Assembly: GCF_017591425.1 (NCBI RefSeq)
Contig: NW_024466218.1
Span: forward strand, 15,948,001 to 16,012,000
Reading direction: 5' to 3'
DNA: 64,000 nt
Source of the DNA: Ochotona curzoniae
Lineage: Eukaryota > Chordata > Mammalia > Lagomorpha > Ochotonidae
The notes under the pieces were generated by a model. The model searched no databases, had not been told where the DNA came from, and saw only the letters and a list, made by a program, of their open reading frames with translations. The stretch's first letter is position 1. The number at the start of each line of letters is the position of its first letter. Positions 49,916-61,275 of the stretch are shown here, piece after piece. Position numbers and translations under genes: made by a program.

Positions 49916-50259
49916 GGGCCCGGCGCAATAGCATAATGGTTAAGGTCCTTGTCTTGAATGCACCGGAAACCCATATGTGCTCCAGTTCTAATCCCAGCAG
50001 CTCTACTTCCCATCCAGCTCCCTGCTTGTGGCCTGGGGAATCAGTTGAGCACGACCCAAAGCCTTGGGATCCTGTACCCACGTGGGATACCCTAGAAGAA
50101 GTTTCTGGCTCCTGGCTTCGGATCGGCGCAGCACCAGCTGCTGCAGTCACTTGGGTGAGTGAATCATCGGACAGAGGATCTTCCTCTCTGTCTCTCCTCA
50201 TCTTTGTACATCTGCCTTTCCAATAAAATTTTTAAAATCTTTAAAAAAAGAAAGAAAGA
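49916..50259 (+). mobile_element. C-SINE, full length
   Basis: Head GGGCCCGGCGCAATAGC and B box GGTTCTAATCC-like (CAGTTCTAATCC) are clear. The tail contains GAAAGAAAGAAA. Probable target duplication AAAATA(G/A)AAGC at 49,905-49,915 and 50,260-50,270, with one mismatch. Confidence 0.88.
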
Positions 50260-50270
50260 AAAATAAAAGC

Positions 50271-51109
50271 AACCTGTGTTTTACGGAATCGTATCTCTTT
50301 CGTATTTGAAATGATAAGTAGTAAATGGAGTGGGCAGAATCTGAGGTGGTATGGAGTTTGAGCTTCGAGTACAGCAAATGGACTTTTCAAATTTCCCATT
50401 TTAACTTGTGGCTCCAGGAAGTAATGATCTTTCTTCTCTCCTTTAAAATAAATCTTTCCCTGCTTCTAAACACCAGGGGAATATTATGAACACATTCAGA
50501 ACTAACATTACAGAGCTAACACAGCTGAAAACTCTGCATCAGCATTGTGAAAAGGCCTGTAATCCCTCAGGGAGAAAAACTCCAAACATGATCAGCAGTG
50601 CAAGGCTCTTTACTGTTGATTCCGAGCAACAGTAAGTTTGGGGTTCTTGCTACTCATTTAGCAAAAATAAACTTTCAAAAATACAGAAAGAAAAACTGAA
50701 ACTGTACAGAATACATACTCTTGGTCAGTTTCACCTCCGGATCTCTTGACCAAGGAACATGTCACCCTCTTGTGGCCTCAGGACTGAGGGAAAAAAAGGT
50801 GGGAAGAAGAAAGCAGACAGAATGAGGCACAGATCAGGCTGCTCAAGTCTCAGGCAGATTTGCTCCCTCATCCATGCTGCTTTGTGTACCAAGCCAAGAG
50901 GCTGCATGACAGACACCAGATTCAGTAATTTTTGCTTTTTGCATTGATAAATCCTTTTGGAATATTAAGTCAGCTGGGAACATGAATATTAAATTGAATT
51001 TAAATATATTCATGTGTTCATGTGAACAGATGTGACAATTGGAAGGGCTAATAAAAAAAGAAGAAGTAGTTAAATGAAGACATACTAGTTTAAGAATTAG
51101 AAGTTTTTT
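50271..51109. other. Unique intergenic DNA
   Basis: Holds the weaker CTCF-like site. No gene. Confidence 0.6.
50762..50778 (-). promoter_or_regulatory. Candidate CTCF binding site, weaker
   Basis: The minus strand reads GGCCACAAGAGGGTGA, matching the CTCF core except T where C is usual after GGG. Located 4.7 kb upstream of PIK3C3 exon 1. Confidence 0.35.
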
Positions 51110-51410
51110 GGTCCTGGTGCAATATAGCCTACTGGCTAAAGTCTTCACCTTGAATCTGCTGGAATCCCATATGGGTGCCGGTTTGTGTCCTGGCGGCCCT
51201 GCTTCCCATCCAGCTCCCTGTTTGTAGCCTGGGAAAGTAGTCAAGGATGGTTCAAAGCCTTGAGACCCTGCACCCATGTGGGAGAGCAGGAAGAAGCTCC
51301 TGGTTCCCGGTTTAGGCTTGGCTCAGCTCTGACTGTTGAAGCTGCTTCGGGAGTGAACCAGCAGATGAAAGATCTTTGTCTCTCCTTCTCTCTCTAAATC
51401 TACCTTTCCT
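51110..51410 (+). mobile_element. C-SINE, first of three head-to-tail
   Basis: Nearly full-length sense copy (GGTCCTGGTGCAATA head, TCTAAATCTACCTTTC near the end). It lacks an A tail and abuts the next copy directly. Confidence 0.82.
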
Positions 51411-51601
51411 GGGCCTGGCGTGATGGCCCAGCAGCTAAAAGTCCTCACCTTACATGCGCCAGGACCCCATATGGGTACCGGTTCTAATCTTGGCAGTCCT
51501 GCTTCCCATCCAGCTCCCTGCTTGTGGCTTGGGGAGGCAGTCGAGAATGCCCAAAGCCTTGGGATCCTGAACCCACGTGGAAGATCCAGAAGAGACTCTG
51601 G
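51411..51601 (+). mobile_element. C-SINE, second of three, 3'-truncated
   Basis: The head GGGCCTGGCGTGATGGCC is intact, with a B box GGTTCTAATC at 51,480. The copy stops after AGAAGAGACTCTGG, where sequence from the middle of another SINE takes over. Confidence 0.8.
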
Positions 51602-51880
51602 GCTGCCAGCTGCTTCACTCTAATCCAGCTTCCTGCTAATGTGCCTTGGAAAATATGAGAAAATGTCCTAAGTGTCTAGTCTGTGCTATCCATGTGGGAG
51701 AACCAGATGAAGCTCCTGTCTCCTGGTCCAGCCCCGCCTTTGTGACTATTTGGAGAATGAACCAGGACTTGAAGATCTCTCTCTCTCTGTATATATATGT
51801 ATATGTGTGTATATGTATATGTGTTTTCCTGTCTCTGTAACTCTGCCTTTAAAATATTTTTTATTGTTATTAAAAAAGAA
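51602..51880 (+). mobile_element. C-SINE, third of three, 5'-truncated
   Basis: Starts within the SINE body (CAGCTGCTTCACTCTAATCC). Its CT-rich segment has expanded into a mixed CT, TA and TG microsatellite at 51,777-51,825 before the final A-rich tail. Confidence 0.75.
51777..51825. repeat. CT/TA/TG compound microsatellite
   Basis: Lies in the CT-rich zone of the third tandem SINE: (CT)n, then (TA)n, then alternating TGTA units. Confidence 0.85.
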
Positions 51881-53006
51881 GAAGAAGAAAAGAGCATTCC
51901 TCTGTTTGACGTCAGTTGGGAACAATTTTTTTTGCTGCTTTGTACATATCTATGATTGTGAAAGCACTATGAATATTAACTATGGATTATAAATAAGTTT
52001 TAGCAAGTGGGTAAATTTGTAACTGTGGGAATAATGAGGACTGACTTCATGTGTTTAGCCTTTGCATTTCCTATAAAATTCAATTGGGAAAAACAAGGCT
52101 ATCTGTTGGGGTCCATGCAGTGGATGTGGGGGACATGAAGGTGTGAAGAGTGTTGTTCCATTGCAGGCAGAGTTGTAGGACCCGGTGGATGTCTCTACAA
52201 CCACCTGAATGCAGCTGCACCTTCCTTTTCATGGACACCGGACCACCCTGCAGAAGAATTCTAATCCATTCAGGCATTGTTTGCTACTGTGGAGTTGGCT
52301 TTTTTACTCAATGTGAGCTTGGAGGTTAATGTCAATAATAACATCTTGCAAAAGGGCCTTCTAATTATTGCTACTGTCTTGGCTGTCCCCATTGACCTTA
52401 TGCTAATCAAGGGACCTGTATTTAGGCTTTCATTTTTTCCTTGATCTTTAGGTTCTCCTTTTCTTTGTGATACAAGATTAAGTTGTAGAATAAGAATTGT
52501 AGCAGGAATTTCTATTTTTTTTTTTTTTTTTAGGTAAAACAAATGGCAGAATTATCCTTAGAAAGGTCTGAGCCAGAGTTTGACTGTTTTGTCCATTATG
52601 ATCATGAAATCATAGTGGTCCATTTCTTTCCTCTTTACGCCTCATCCACGCACCCTTCTCGAGTTCCGAAGTCAGCTGGAGCTGGACTCTGGCAGCTATC
52701 CCTCTATTTTTTCTTCAGCACTTGGTTGACCATTGGTAGATGTTAAATAAGTATTTGTTGGAAGACTCAATGGCAGGTGCCATAGTAAATGTGCAGGTTA
52801 CTTTGCAAAGATGATTTAGTTTTGGCTCCAGGTTAGCAGAATGAAGTGGGGAAAAAATGCACATACAGAGCCATGTCAGTAAGTTAGAGCTTTCATAGGT
52901 TTCTACATGTTTGGGAAAATTGTTTCTAAAGATAGAGGGGACTGAAGTAAGAAACCAAAAGATTAAAAGGTCTTGTTATACATGGCTAGCCACAGAAGAG
53001 TTTTGA
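51881..53006. other. Unique intergenic DNA
   Basis: Contains a T17 run (52,515-52,531) and the possible L2 end. Nothing else recognised. Confidence 0.55.
52705..52778 (+). repeat. Possible L2 3' end
   Basis: TTCAGCACTTGG and AAATAAGTATTTGTTGGAAG resemble the L2 end; short and uncertain. Confidence 0.4.
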
Positions 53007-53048
53007 ACCAGGAGAGGACTTTAACTCTAGGCTGCCACACCAGGCTCC
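53007..53048 (-). mobile_element. C-SINE head fragment
   Basis: About 42 bp of minus-strand SINE head (GAGGACTTTAACTCTAGGC to CACCAGGCTCCC). Confidence 0.5.
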
Positions 53049-53429
53049 CTAATTTCCTTGTTTTAACGTGTGATCTAGATGTTAACAGCAGTGACCAGTG
53101 ATGGCTTCGTCATTTGGGGTTGCTGTAACAGGTTACCGTAGAACAGTTGATTTAAATACCAAATGTTTTCTGGAAATCTGATATCAGAGAGGCACGATGG
53201 TTGGGTTAGCTGAAGATCTTTCTGGTTGCAGACCTCTTCCTTCTCTCTGTATCCACACATGATAAGACTTTTTAAGGCCATGGTTACCACTCATCCAAGC
53301 TCTCTCGCATTCGAGGTCTCTGGAGATACGAAAATACAGGATAGGTGGATAAAATATCTGAAGGAGAATTTATGGGATGGGATGAGGCTCATGTGGTAGT
53401 GGCAGCTGAGAAATCTTTTATTTTCTTGT

Positions 53430-53537
53430 TTTAAGACAATTATTTTTTATTTTTGATTATTTTTGTACACAGTTGATTAGGATGCAAAGGGTCAAGGGCT
53501 ACAGGAAGGCGTGTGAGACTACATTCTCTCAGGAAGG
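53430..53537 (-). mobile_element. GC-rich retroelement 3' end, copy D
   Basis: Only the tail-side ~100 bp is present, in minus orientation. GTTGATTAGGATGCAAAGGG followed by TCAAGGGCTACAGGAAGGC matches the tail ends of copies A, B and C. On the sense (minus) strand it directly follows an internal piece of a C-SINE (53,540-53,765), giving the same SINE-then-element arrangement as copy A. The junction area contains a perfect 9-bp inverted repeat, ACATTCTCT...AGAGAATGT. Confidence 0.65.
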
Positions 53538-53539
53538 AA

Positions 53540-53765
53540 AAAAAGAGAATGTAGAAAGATCTTCACTCCACTGATTCAATCCCAAACTGGTCACAATGGC
53601 CAGAAGCTGTGCCAATTTGAAGCCAGGAGCCAGCAGCCTCTTCTGGGTTTCCCACACGGGTGCAGTGTCCCAAGTCTTTGGACCATCCTCGAGTGTTTTC
53701 CCAGGCCACAAGCAGGAAGCTAAATGGGAAGTATGGCTGCCAGGACACCAACTGCAAGCTACAAC
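53540..53765 (-). mobile_element. C-SINE middle part fused to copy D
   Basis: A minus copy with both ends missing. It begins at AGATCTTCACTCC next to the retroelement tail and ends at ACACCAACTGC. The arrangement parallels the SINE at 39,215. Confidence 0.75.
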
Positions 53766-53774
53766 AGACTACAA

Positions 53775-54087
53775 AAATGGTAGATTATACAGATATACAG
53801 AGAGAAGGAGAGACAGAGAGAAAAAGCTCCATTCCAGTGATTCACTCCCCAAGTGGCTGCAACAGCCGGAGCTGAGTCTATAAGAAAGGCAGGAACCTGA
53901 AGCCTCTTCTGGATATCCCACATGTGGGTGCAGGGTCCCAAGGTTTTGGGCCTTCTTGGCTGCATTCCCAGGCCCCAAGCAGAGATCTGGATGGGAAGTG
54001 AGGTAGCTGGCACACAAATCGCTGCCCATATGGGATCCCAGGCATGTAAACTAAGGACTTTAGCTACTAAGCTATTGTGCTGGGCAC
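53775..54087 (-). mobile_element. C-SINE
   Basis: Nearly complete minus copy with a degraded tail (AATGGTAGATTATACAGATA) and head ATTGTGCTGGGCACC. It sits 10 bp from the preceding SINE piece. Confidence 0.85.
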
Positions 54088-54263
54088 CAAATCATAGATT
54101 TTTGAGGTAGATATTTTAAGTAGTGTTGGGAGAGAAAAGTGGTATTCAGGGGAATGATTCATACAGGCCTGAAATGCAAAGATACTTCCTTTAGAATGAA
54201 TGAAGAGGAAGATAAAATTCTCCCAAGTCCTGTTCTGCCAGCTTCAAGATTTTGGCTTGTAAG

Positions 54264-54300
54264 GGCCCAGTGGCATGGCCTAGCAGCTAAAGATTTTGGC
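54264..54300 (+). mobile_element. C-SINE head fragment
   Basis: About 37 bp matching only the SINE head (GGGCCCAGTGGCATGGCC and AGCAGCTAAAG), followed by unrelated sequence. Confidence 0.5.
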
Positions 54301-55239
54301 TTTTATCACTAAATTTATGACTTTGAAGATCTAGACAGATGTAGAGTCTCCAGGCTCCATATTATCACGACAGCACTTGCAGCAGGAGGGGAGGGCACGT
54401 TCTGTTAACAGGATTAAATGGAACAAAAGAGGGAGGGACAGAGAACCCAAACTTGGTCACACCATGTTGAAAACTTAAGTCTTGAGAGATTGAATAGTCA
54501 ATTAGCAATACCAGAGTAAATATGAAAACAGAACCCTGACCTACACCCTACAGCAATCATAACAGCCAAAAATCAACCCCTAGAACAATCTGCCCAAATC
54601 CCCGTGGGTTCTTAACTAAAGATTGCTCATGCTAACATCCTCCAATCTGAGCACATCTTTTTCCTACTATAAAGCTTTATACTTTGCTTGCATTTGAGTT
54701 TATGCCTAGGGCTAAGGATGGTGGCAAAACTGTTTTAGTTAAAGCAAATTTAAATGGATTTCTTTGCTTCTATTATTTATGTGTTCTACACCGTAAAATA
54801 TATGAAACAATTTTTAAGAGTTTAACCAAAGGAATAGTGTCACATGGTAGGAAACAATAGGTATGAAGAGATTAGTGTATTCTCCAGAAGAGCTAAATGC
54901 TCTAATAATCTAATCGTAAATCACACCCATTTAATCTCATTTGATGTAAATGATAGATGTTTGTTTATATCACAATTCAGCCGGGTGTTTCCAGGGCTTC
55001 TCCCAAGATTAGAATCTGAATTTGGTAAACTGCTAATTTTGTTCTTGTTCTCCGTTTATATTCTACCCAATGAAAGTCTTTACAATTCTTTTTAAAATTT
55101 CCTTCTGGATTTATTTTACGTAACAATTTAAGCTCAATTAACGGCTCTTTAAACAAAAAGTTTGCGTAGCCGACACAGGAAGACTGGCATGTAACCAGAA
55201 AGGAAGTGTTTCTGTGATACATGCTTTTGAGCCCGAGAG
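54301..55239. other. Distal upstream region of PIK3C3
   Basis: 54,340-54,680 may be a decayed LTR-type repeat of unknown family. 54,680-55,200 is AT-rich and unique up to the CpG island. No divergent gene is visible on the minus strand. Confidence 0.5.
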
Positions 55240-55504
<265 letters not shown>

Positions 55505-55998
55505 TGAGAGAACCTGGGAACAGGCGCGGGATTGCCGGGGCAATTGGACGCGAAGGCAGCCGCCTGGGAGGGATGGTGACAGCCCGGGCGGCGGGCGTCC
55601 CGAGACCGCGGCTTGGGAAGCGACGAGTGGGGTGTGGGAAGGGCTCTCTGTGAGGGTGCAGGGCCTGATTGCTGAGCAGGGCGCCGACAACACCCTCCTC
55701 ACATCCACTGGCATGTTTCCGTGGGGAACCCTTGGAGGTGTCATGTTGCCAGTTGCAGTGTAGTGAGAGCCCCTCCATAAAGGAGAGGGACATCTGGAGG
55801 GTAGGATGAGAGCTGCAGAGATCCTGGACTAGCTAGAGGCAGGTGCGGTTGCAAAAAAGATAGGCGCCTGAGTGCGATGTGGATCAGTAGCGCAGGAGCT
55901 GACAGGACTCTGTGCAGTTTGGCGTTGTGGAGGCAGAAAAGTTGAGAGGGATTCGAAGATGAGGGGGACTCTGGTTGAAGGACTAAGACGATAAGGCC

Positions 55999-56018
55999 AA
56001 AAAAAAAAAAAAAAAAAA
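55999..56018. repeat. A20 homopolymer in intron 1
   Basis: Perfect A run 0.5 kb after exon 1, with no element body beside it. Confidence 0.9.
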
Positions 56019-56726
56019 GCAGGGAAACGTTTAAAGAGCATGGCATTCCGAAATGAGGATGGTGGGTTTAAAACTGAATCGGAAATCCCATCCACTTAAG
56101 TGGTCATGCAGAACTGTTGTCAAAGCTGGCACAAAGCCCTGGCAGTGAGAGGGCCACATGGGTGCAGTGTACTGTGAATACCTTTCATGCACACTTCAGA
56201 TGTCCCAGGGAATTACAAAGGTAACTTTCCCCAAGTGGAACATATGATTAACTTACTCCTCTGCCTAAGACTGGCTGTGTTTTCTGTCACTCTCTTTGGT
56301 TGATTCTTCACAACATGTGTCAAATTTTTAAGTCAGATATCTGTGACGCTTCTCCGCTACTATGTCTGTCCCATCACTTGCCCTGTTGTCCTAAACCCAC
56401 CTGCCACAGCCCAGTGACCCTGCCAGGCTACTGCCCTGGTGGCATATCTTCTTTTCTCACGATGGCAAGTCTTCCTCCTGCAGTACCTTTCAGTCATCTG
56501 GCCCAGCATGTTCTTGCGCTGCTGCTACAGGAATCTTGAATACAAAACTGATGTGTCATTTTCTTTTTTTCCCTGTCATTCCACTAGCAGATGCTTTAAA
56601 TGTTTGCTTTGCACCAGGTGCTGTGCTGCGTTTGGCCACAAGTTTTCATTCACATCCTTTGCTTCCCTACATAACCTTCCTGCCTTAATTGATTTGAACA
56701 ATTTGGGGTTCTCAGACATACCTTTG

Positions 56727-56727
56727 T

Positions 56728-56770
<43 letters not shown>

Positions 56771-56780
56771 TCTATTTATT
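56727..56780. repeat. (TTTA)n tetranucleotide repeat in intron 1
   Basis: Eleven perfect TTTA units to 56,770, then one imperfect TCTA unit and one more TTTA-like unit. Confidence 0.92.
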
Positions 56781-56984
56781 GCCTTTTTGACTTTATACAT
56801 GCTGCGCTTTCCCTTTGGGGACAATACCCTATCTTACTCCCTCCTGGTTATTTTGTTCAGGCTCCTCTCAGGTATCTGTGGCTTTCCAAGCACCTGTCCC
56901 AAAAGCAGGGGTGGAGTTTCTGAAACTCTTTGGTTTATCTTGTGGAAGTGAGAAGAACATTGATTTTGGCCCCCCTGCTGTTAG

Positions 56985-57112
56985 TAGCTTCCACTTAGTT
57001 TGTGACTTTGGGTAATGAATTTGAGCTCAGAGTTTCTGCTTCCTCATTTATAAAATGAAACTATGCTAAAAATAAAAGTAAGTCTATATAATGACTAGCT
57101 CTATAAATGTGG
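56985..57112 (+). repeat. Probable MIR in PIK3C3 intron 1
   Basis: GTTTGTGACTTTGGGTAATG followed by CTTCCTCATTTATAAAATGA resembles the middle of MIR. Confidence 0.5.
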
Positions 57113-57215
57113 TATAATCTTGTTCAAGAGATGCTCTTATCTCCTTAATAATATATTGTGTACATCTTTATGACTATTTTTAATTCAAAGAAATCCCCTA
57201 ACATGTACATTTTAA

Positions 57216-57542
57216 AAAATTATTTATTTTTTTTTAAATTGAAAAGCCAGATTTACAGAGAGGAGTGACAGAGAGAAAGATCTTCCATCCGCTGATTTAC
57301 TCTCCAAGTGGCCGCAAAGGCCAGAGCTACACCAATCCGAAGTCAGAAGCCAGAAGCCTGTTCTGGGTCTCCCACATGGGTGCAGTGTTCCAAGGCTTTG
57401 ACTCATCCTGTCATGCTTTCCCAGGCCGCAAGCAGGGAGCTAGATTTGATTTGGAGCAGCCTGGATACGAACCGATGTGCATATGGGATCCTGGTGCATG
57501 CAAGATGAGGACTTTAGTCACTAAGCTATCATGCTGGGCCCC
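57216..57542 (-). mobile_element. C-SINE in PIK3C3 intron 1
   Basis: Full-length minus copy, antisense to the gene, from the T-rich left end to CATGCTGGGCCCC. ACATTTT-like words on both sides may be the remnant of a target duplication. Confidence 0.85.
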
Positions 57543-57796
57543 ATATTTTTTAAAAGTAAAAGGATACACAAAGTATGAAACTAAGTTTTTTCCTTGGAAG
57601 CCATGAAGTAGCATTTTCTTCTAATGCTGTATATATTTTTTTAATCTTTCATTTCTGGTTTCTTAATGTTCATTAAGATGAGTGTTTGCTGATAGAATAG
57701 GTTAATATGTGGTCAGCTTGCAATGAATCAAATAAAGCTAAGGCCTGAGTAGCCAATAATAAGAGTATAGATAAAAGTTGATGACAGCATTTGTAT

Positions 57797-58035
57797 TTTT
57801 TTTACAAACTTGTTTGAGCAGCTGAGATCGACAGATACAGAGGACAGAGGGGGCGAGCCCTCCTTTGTGGGTCACCTGCCAGGTGCCTGCAAAGACTGGC
57901 CCAGGTAAAAGCCCAGAGCTTGGAACGCAATCCAGTTTTGTTTTGTGGGTGACAGGGCCCCACTGTGTTAACTATTACCTGCCTTCTCCAAGGGTGTGTA
58001 TTAGCAGGAAGAGGGAGTCTGGAGCTGATTTCAGG
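57797..58035 (-). mobile_element. Old-subfamily SINE in PIK3C3 intron 1
   Basis: Diverged minus copy of the older lagomorph SINE form. AGGGTGTGTATTAGCAGGAAG is its diagnostic internal block. It ends about 270 bp before exon 2. Confidence 0.6.
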
Positions 58036-58228
58036 TGTTTGAACTGATAATTTTACTTCTAGGCCATTGCAGGATTTAAAATTAAGATGCTTAATCTAGA
58101 AAAAAATATTGATGAAGATAAGAATAACCTTGGATGTATTAGGACTTTAAGAGACTTTTTTATGTGTAAAAGTCACTGATTTTCTGTACAGAAAAATGCT
58201 GTTTAATGTTGAGAGGACCTTGATGTGA

Positions 58229-58495
<267 letters not shown>

Positions 58496-59373
58496 TAAGT
58501 TATGTTCTTGTATGTGATGTATCGCAGACTATTTTTCCTGTTCTTTATAAGAGTTGTGATTTTACGGATTTCAGAGAAATTTTCTGTTTGTGCTTGCTGA
58601 TCAGATGGTTGAAACACAATACATGTAGTATTATATGTAGCAGTGTTACAACTGCCGTGAAAAGTTCCGTGATTAAAATCAAAACTGTGTAGAGCGCGTA
58701 AATTCTCTATGCATTTTTTTTCCTGAGCGTGTGAATGCTTCAGGATAGTCTGAAACGATGTCTAGTTTGCTAAAAGGAGTACAAATCTTTAGAGACAGAG
58801 TCTTGTCAACTGTTCGGCATTAATTACCTATGAAAGTTTATGTTTGGGTTTGTGATTTATTCAGCATGGTACATTGTCAAAATGTTGGGATGCAGGGTAA
58901 ATGCAAATAAGGTGAAGGCTTTGTTTTCCTACCAAATAATTGTGAATCCTTGATCATACTTCTTGTGACATTTGTTTAATAAAGTATATGGTTGTTCAGT
59001 CAGTGAATATTATTCAACATCCAGCAGAATGATAAGGTTGTATATTCTTACAGGAAAGGGTTCTGCAGAAGATGTGGCTGCATGGACAGCCAGTTGGTGC
59101 TGTGTGTAAAGAGGAAACTATACCAACTGCAGAAACCTGAATTTTTGTGATTTGACTGCAACAAAAATGTATTCTATGATGTAATTTTTAATAGTGTTAG
59201 TGGATATATAAACATGTACATAGAAATGTGTGCACTTTTTTGTTCTTGACAGTTTGTAACTTAGAAAAGTAAAGGTTGTAATGCAACCAAGTTCTAAATC
59301 CACATCAGAGTACTAATTAGTTATTGGCTTCTGATAATTTTGTATTCCTTACCAGTTCTTTGAAGCAAATTCT

Positions 59374-60832
59374 TTTTTTTTTATTTTATTTATTTTTTTC
59401 CATTTTTTATTATATTTTTGATAATCTTTACATGGTTAATTAGGGTAAAAAGGTTCAAGGGCTACAGGAAAGTGGGTAAGACTATTATTTCCATATTGTT
59501 TCCTTCATGTATCTGAGGTAAAGGGGAATATAAGGGAGAAGCCCCACCCACTCTCCCACCCACCCCAGGTCCCAGATGTGGGGCATGCTCTGAGGGCTTG
59601 TTCAAGTGCTTTTGATAGTTCAACAGTTATGAATTACTGCCAATCTTGCCACTCCAAGCACGGTGAGGTCGTTGAAGAATCCACTGATTGACATAGTCCA
59701 TCATTGCATCTCTGTTTGTCTAGTTTTTCACTGCCAACATATAGCTGAGGTGGTTGATTGACTTATTTTGTCCTCTGTCTTTTCATGGTTAGGGTTCTGA
59801 GTCCGGCATTTTGATTGGAGAGATCCCCAAAGAAACTTTGTCTGAGGTTTTCCCAGACCAGATTCTTGTATGTAGCATCAAGCACAGGGCCTGGCACAGT
59901 TCATTGCCCTAATCAGCTGGCTGTTGCAATTGCTGGGTTGTTTCTGTTTCCAGCCCTGATTTCCACTGGAACCAATGGGTGTTGCATTCCAGCCTGATTT
60001 TGCCCAGCACACTCTGCCCTCACATTACCAATGTGGGCTTGCCCAGCCTAGTTGGAGCGACCCCCAATAATCCCCCAGGCCGCCCCTACCCTGGTTTGCA
60101 GTATGTGTGGGCAGACTAATCCAGTCTGTTCCACATCCCACTAGGCTCTGGTCCTGTCAATGTGGCGATTAAAGCTTAGGTTCCATCTAACCAGTAACTA
60201 TCCAGCAGCAAGGGATGTTGAGGGTGCCTCTCTGTCTAGCCACCCCAGCCCCCTGTCCTAGTTTTTGTGCCTCAGTGGGAGTGGTAACCCCCAAACAAAG
60301 AGGGAGGATCCCACTATTTTCCCTCCCAGGGCCCTCCCAACTCCCGGATTAAGCACTCTCCAGGTGGTTCTGTGATTCAATTTGACCGAATTAGCCCCCA
60401 GTGCCAACTTCAGCAGCTGATGCTGCAGCTAAGCCCATCACCCTCCCCACTCTAATTTTAGTTGCACCAGTAGGATTATCAGCCCAGCTGCTTTTCCCTG
60501 ATTCGTCACACGAGGCGCACAGGTGTTGTAGCCCTGCTGAGTCTGGTCTGCCCCATCCCAGGTCACGCTCTCCAGTGGGAGTAGTTGTCCAGCAAGGAAA
60601 TGCCACCATATTGCCCCTGCCAGCTCTGTCCCCTACTTTCTGGTTTTCACATGTGCTGGTTGGGTGCTGCAGTCACATCCGGTTTAGGTAACCTCACCAT
60701 GGCATTCCGTATTGTGCACTAGTTTTTGTCACTTCCGAACCTGGCTCGACCCACACGCTCTGTTCTAGTTTTCGGATTTGCCAGTGGATGAGGTGAACTG
60801 ATTCAGCCTGGTCTGGGTGGTTTCTTATCATG
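59374..60832 (-). mobile_element. GC-rich L1-type retroelement, copy B
   Basis: The copy is oriented minus, with a poly(T) run at its left end that is the poly(A) tail of the sense strand. It is flanked by a perfect 17-bp direct repeat, TCTTTGAAGCAAATTCT, at 59,357-59,373 and 60,833-60,849. That target-site duplication fixes both ends and shows LINE-machinery insertion. The tail-proximal 400 bp resembles copies A, C and D (the motif GGTTAATTAGGGT near the tail, then GGTTCAAGGGCTACAGGAA). The rest is the GC-rich repeated body, more diverged from A and C than they are from each other. No reverse transcriptase is encoded in this 1.46-kb piece. It may be the 3' UTR part of a 5'-truncated L1 or a non-autonomous family. 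Confidence 0.8.
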
Positions 60833-60894
60833 TCTTTGAAGCAAATTCTAAAGATTATATAATCTTAACTATTTATGTAAATAATTTTAATATG

Positions 60895-61141
60895 TTTTAA
60901 AAAATATTTCATCTCTTTTTGAATGAGTTGCAAAGAGAAAAGAAATAGCAGGATATTGCATCTGCGGTACAGTGAACAAATGGCCTTAGTTCCTGGCCAG
61001 ATTGAAGCCAAGTCCTTTTTTGTGTATTTGGGCTATCGTCTGGTGCTTTCCCAGGCACAGTAGCAGGAGGCTAGATGGGGAGTGGAGCTTCTGGGACTTG
61101 AACTCGTGCCAGTATGGTATGCTGATGTTGAAAGGCTGGCC
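60895..61141 (-). mobile_element. Old SINE between copies B and C
   Basis: Diverged minus SINE. TGGTGCTTTCCCAGGCACAG and GGGACTTGAACTCGTGCCAG identify it. It is internally deleted on the CT-rich side. Confidence 0.6.
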
Positions 61142-61275
61142 TATATAAATCTATAAAAACTATAATACCGCATCACACCCACCTAAATCAAAAGACCATA
61201 GTTTCTCAGTTGTATTAGAGGTTGTTAAGCTGAAAGGAGGAACTCTTCAAAACCCTGAAATTGGGGTAAAATTTT

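Noticed and set aside
59052..59150. A possible alternative PIK3C3 exon after TTCTTACAG, open for about 30 codons to a stop
   Set aside because: The peptide does not match known PIK3C3, whose exon 3 starts WNEWLKLP. A single acceptor-like motif in intron DNA is common by chance.
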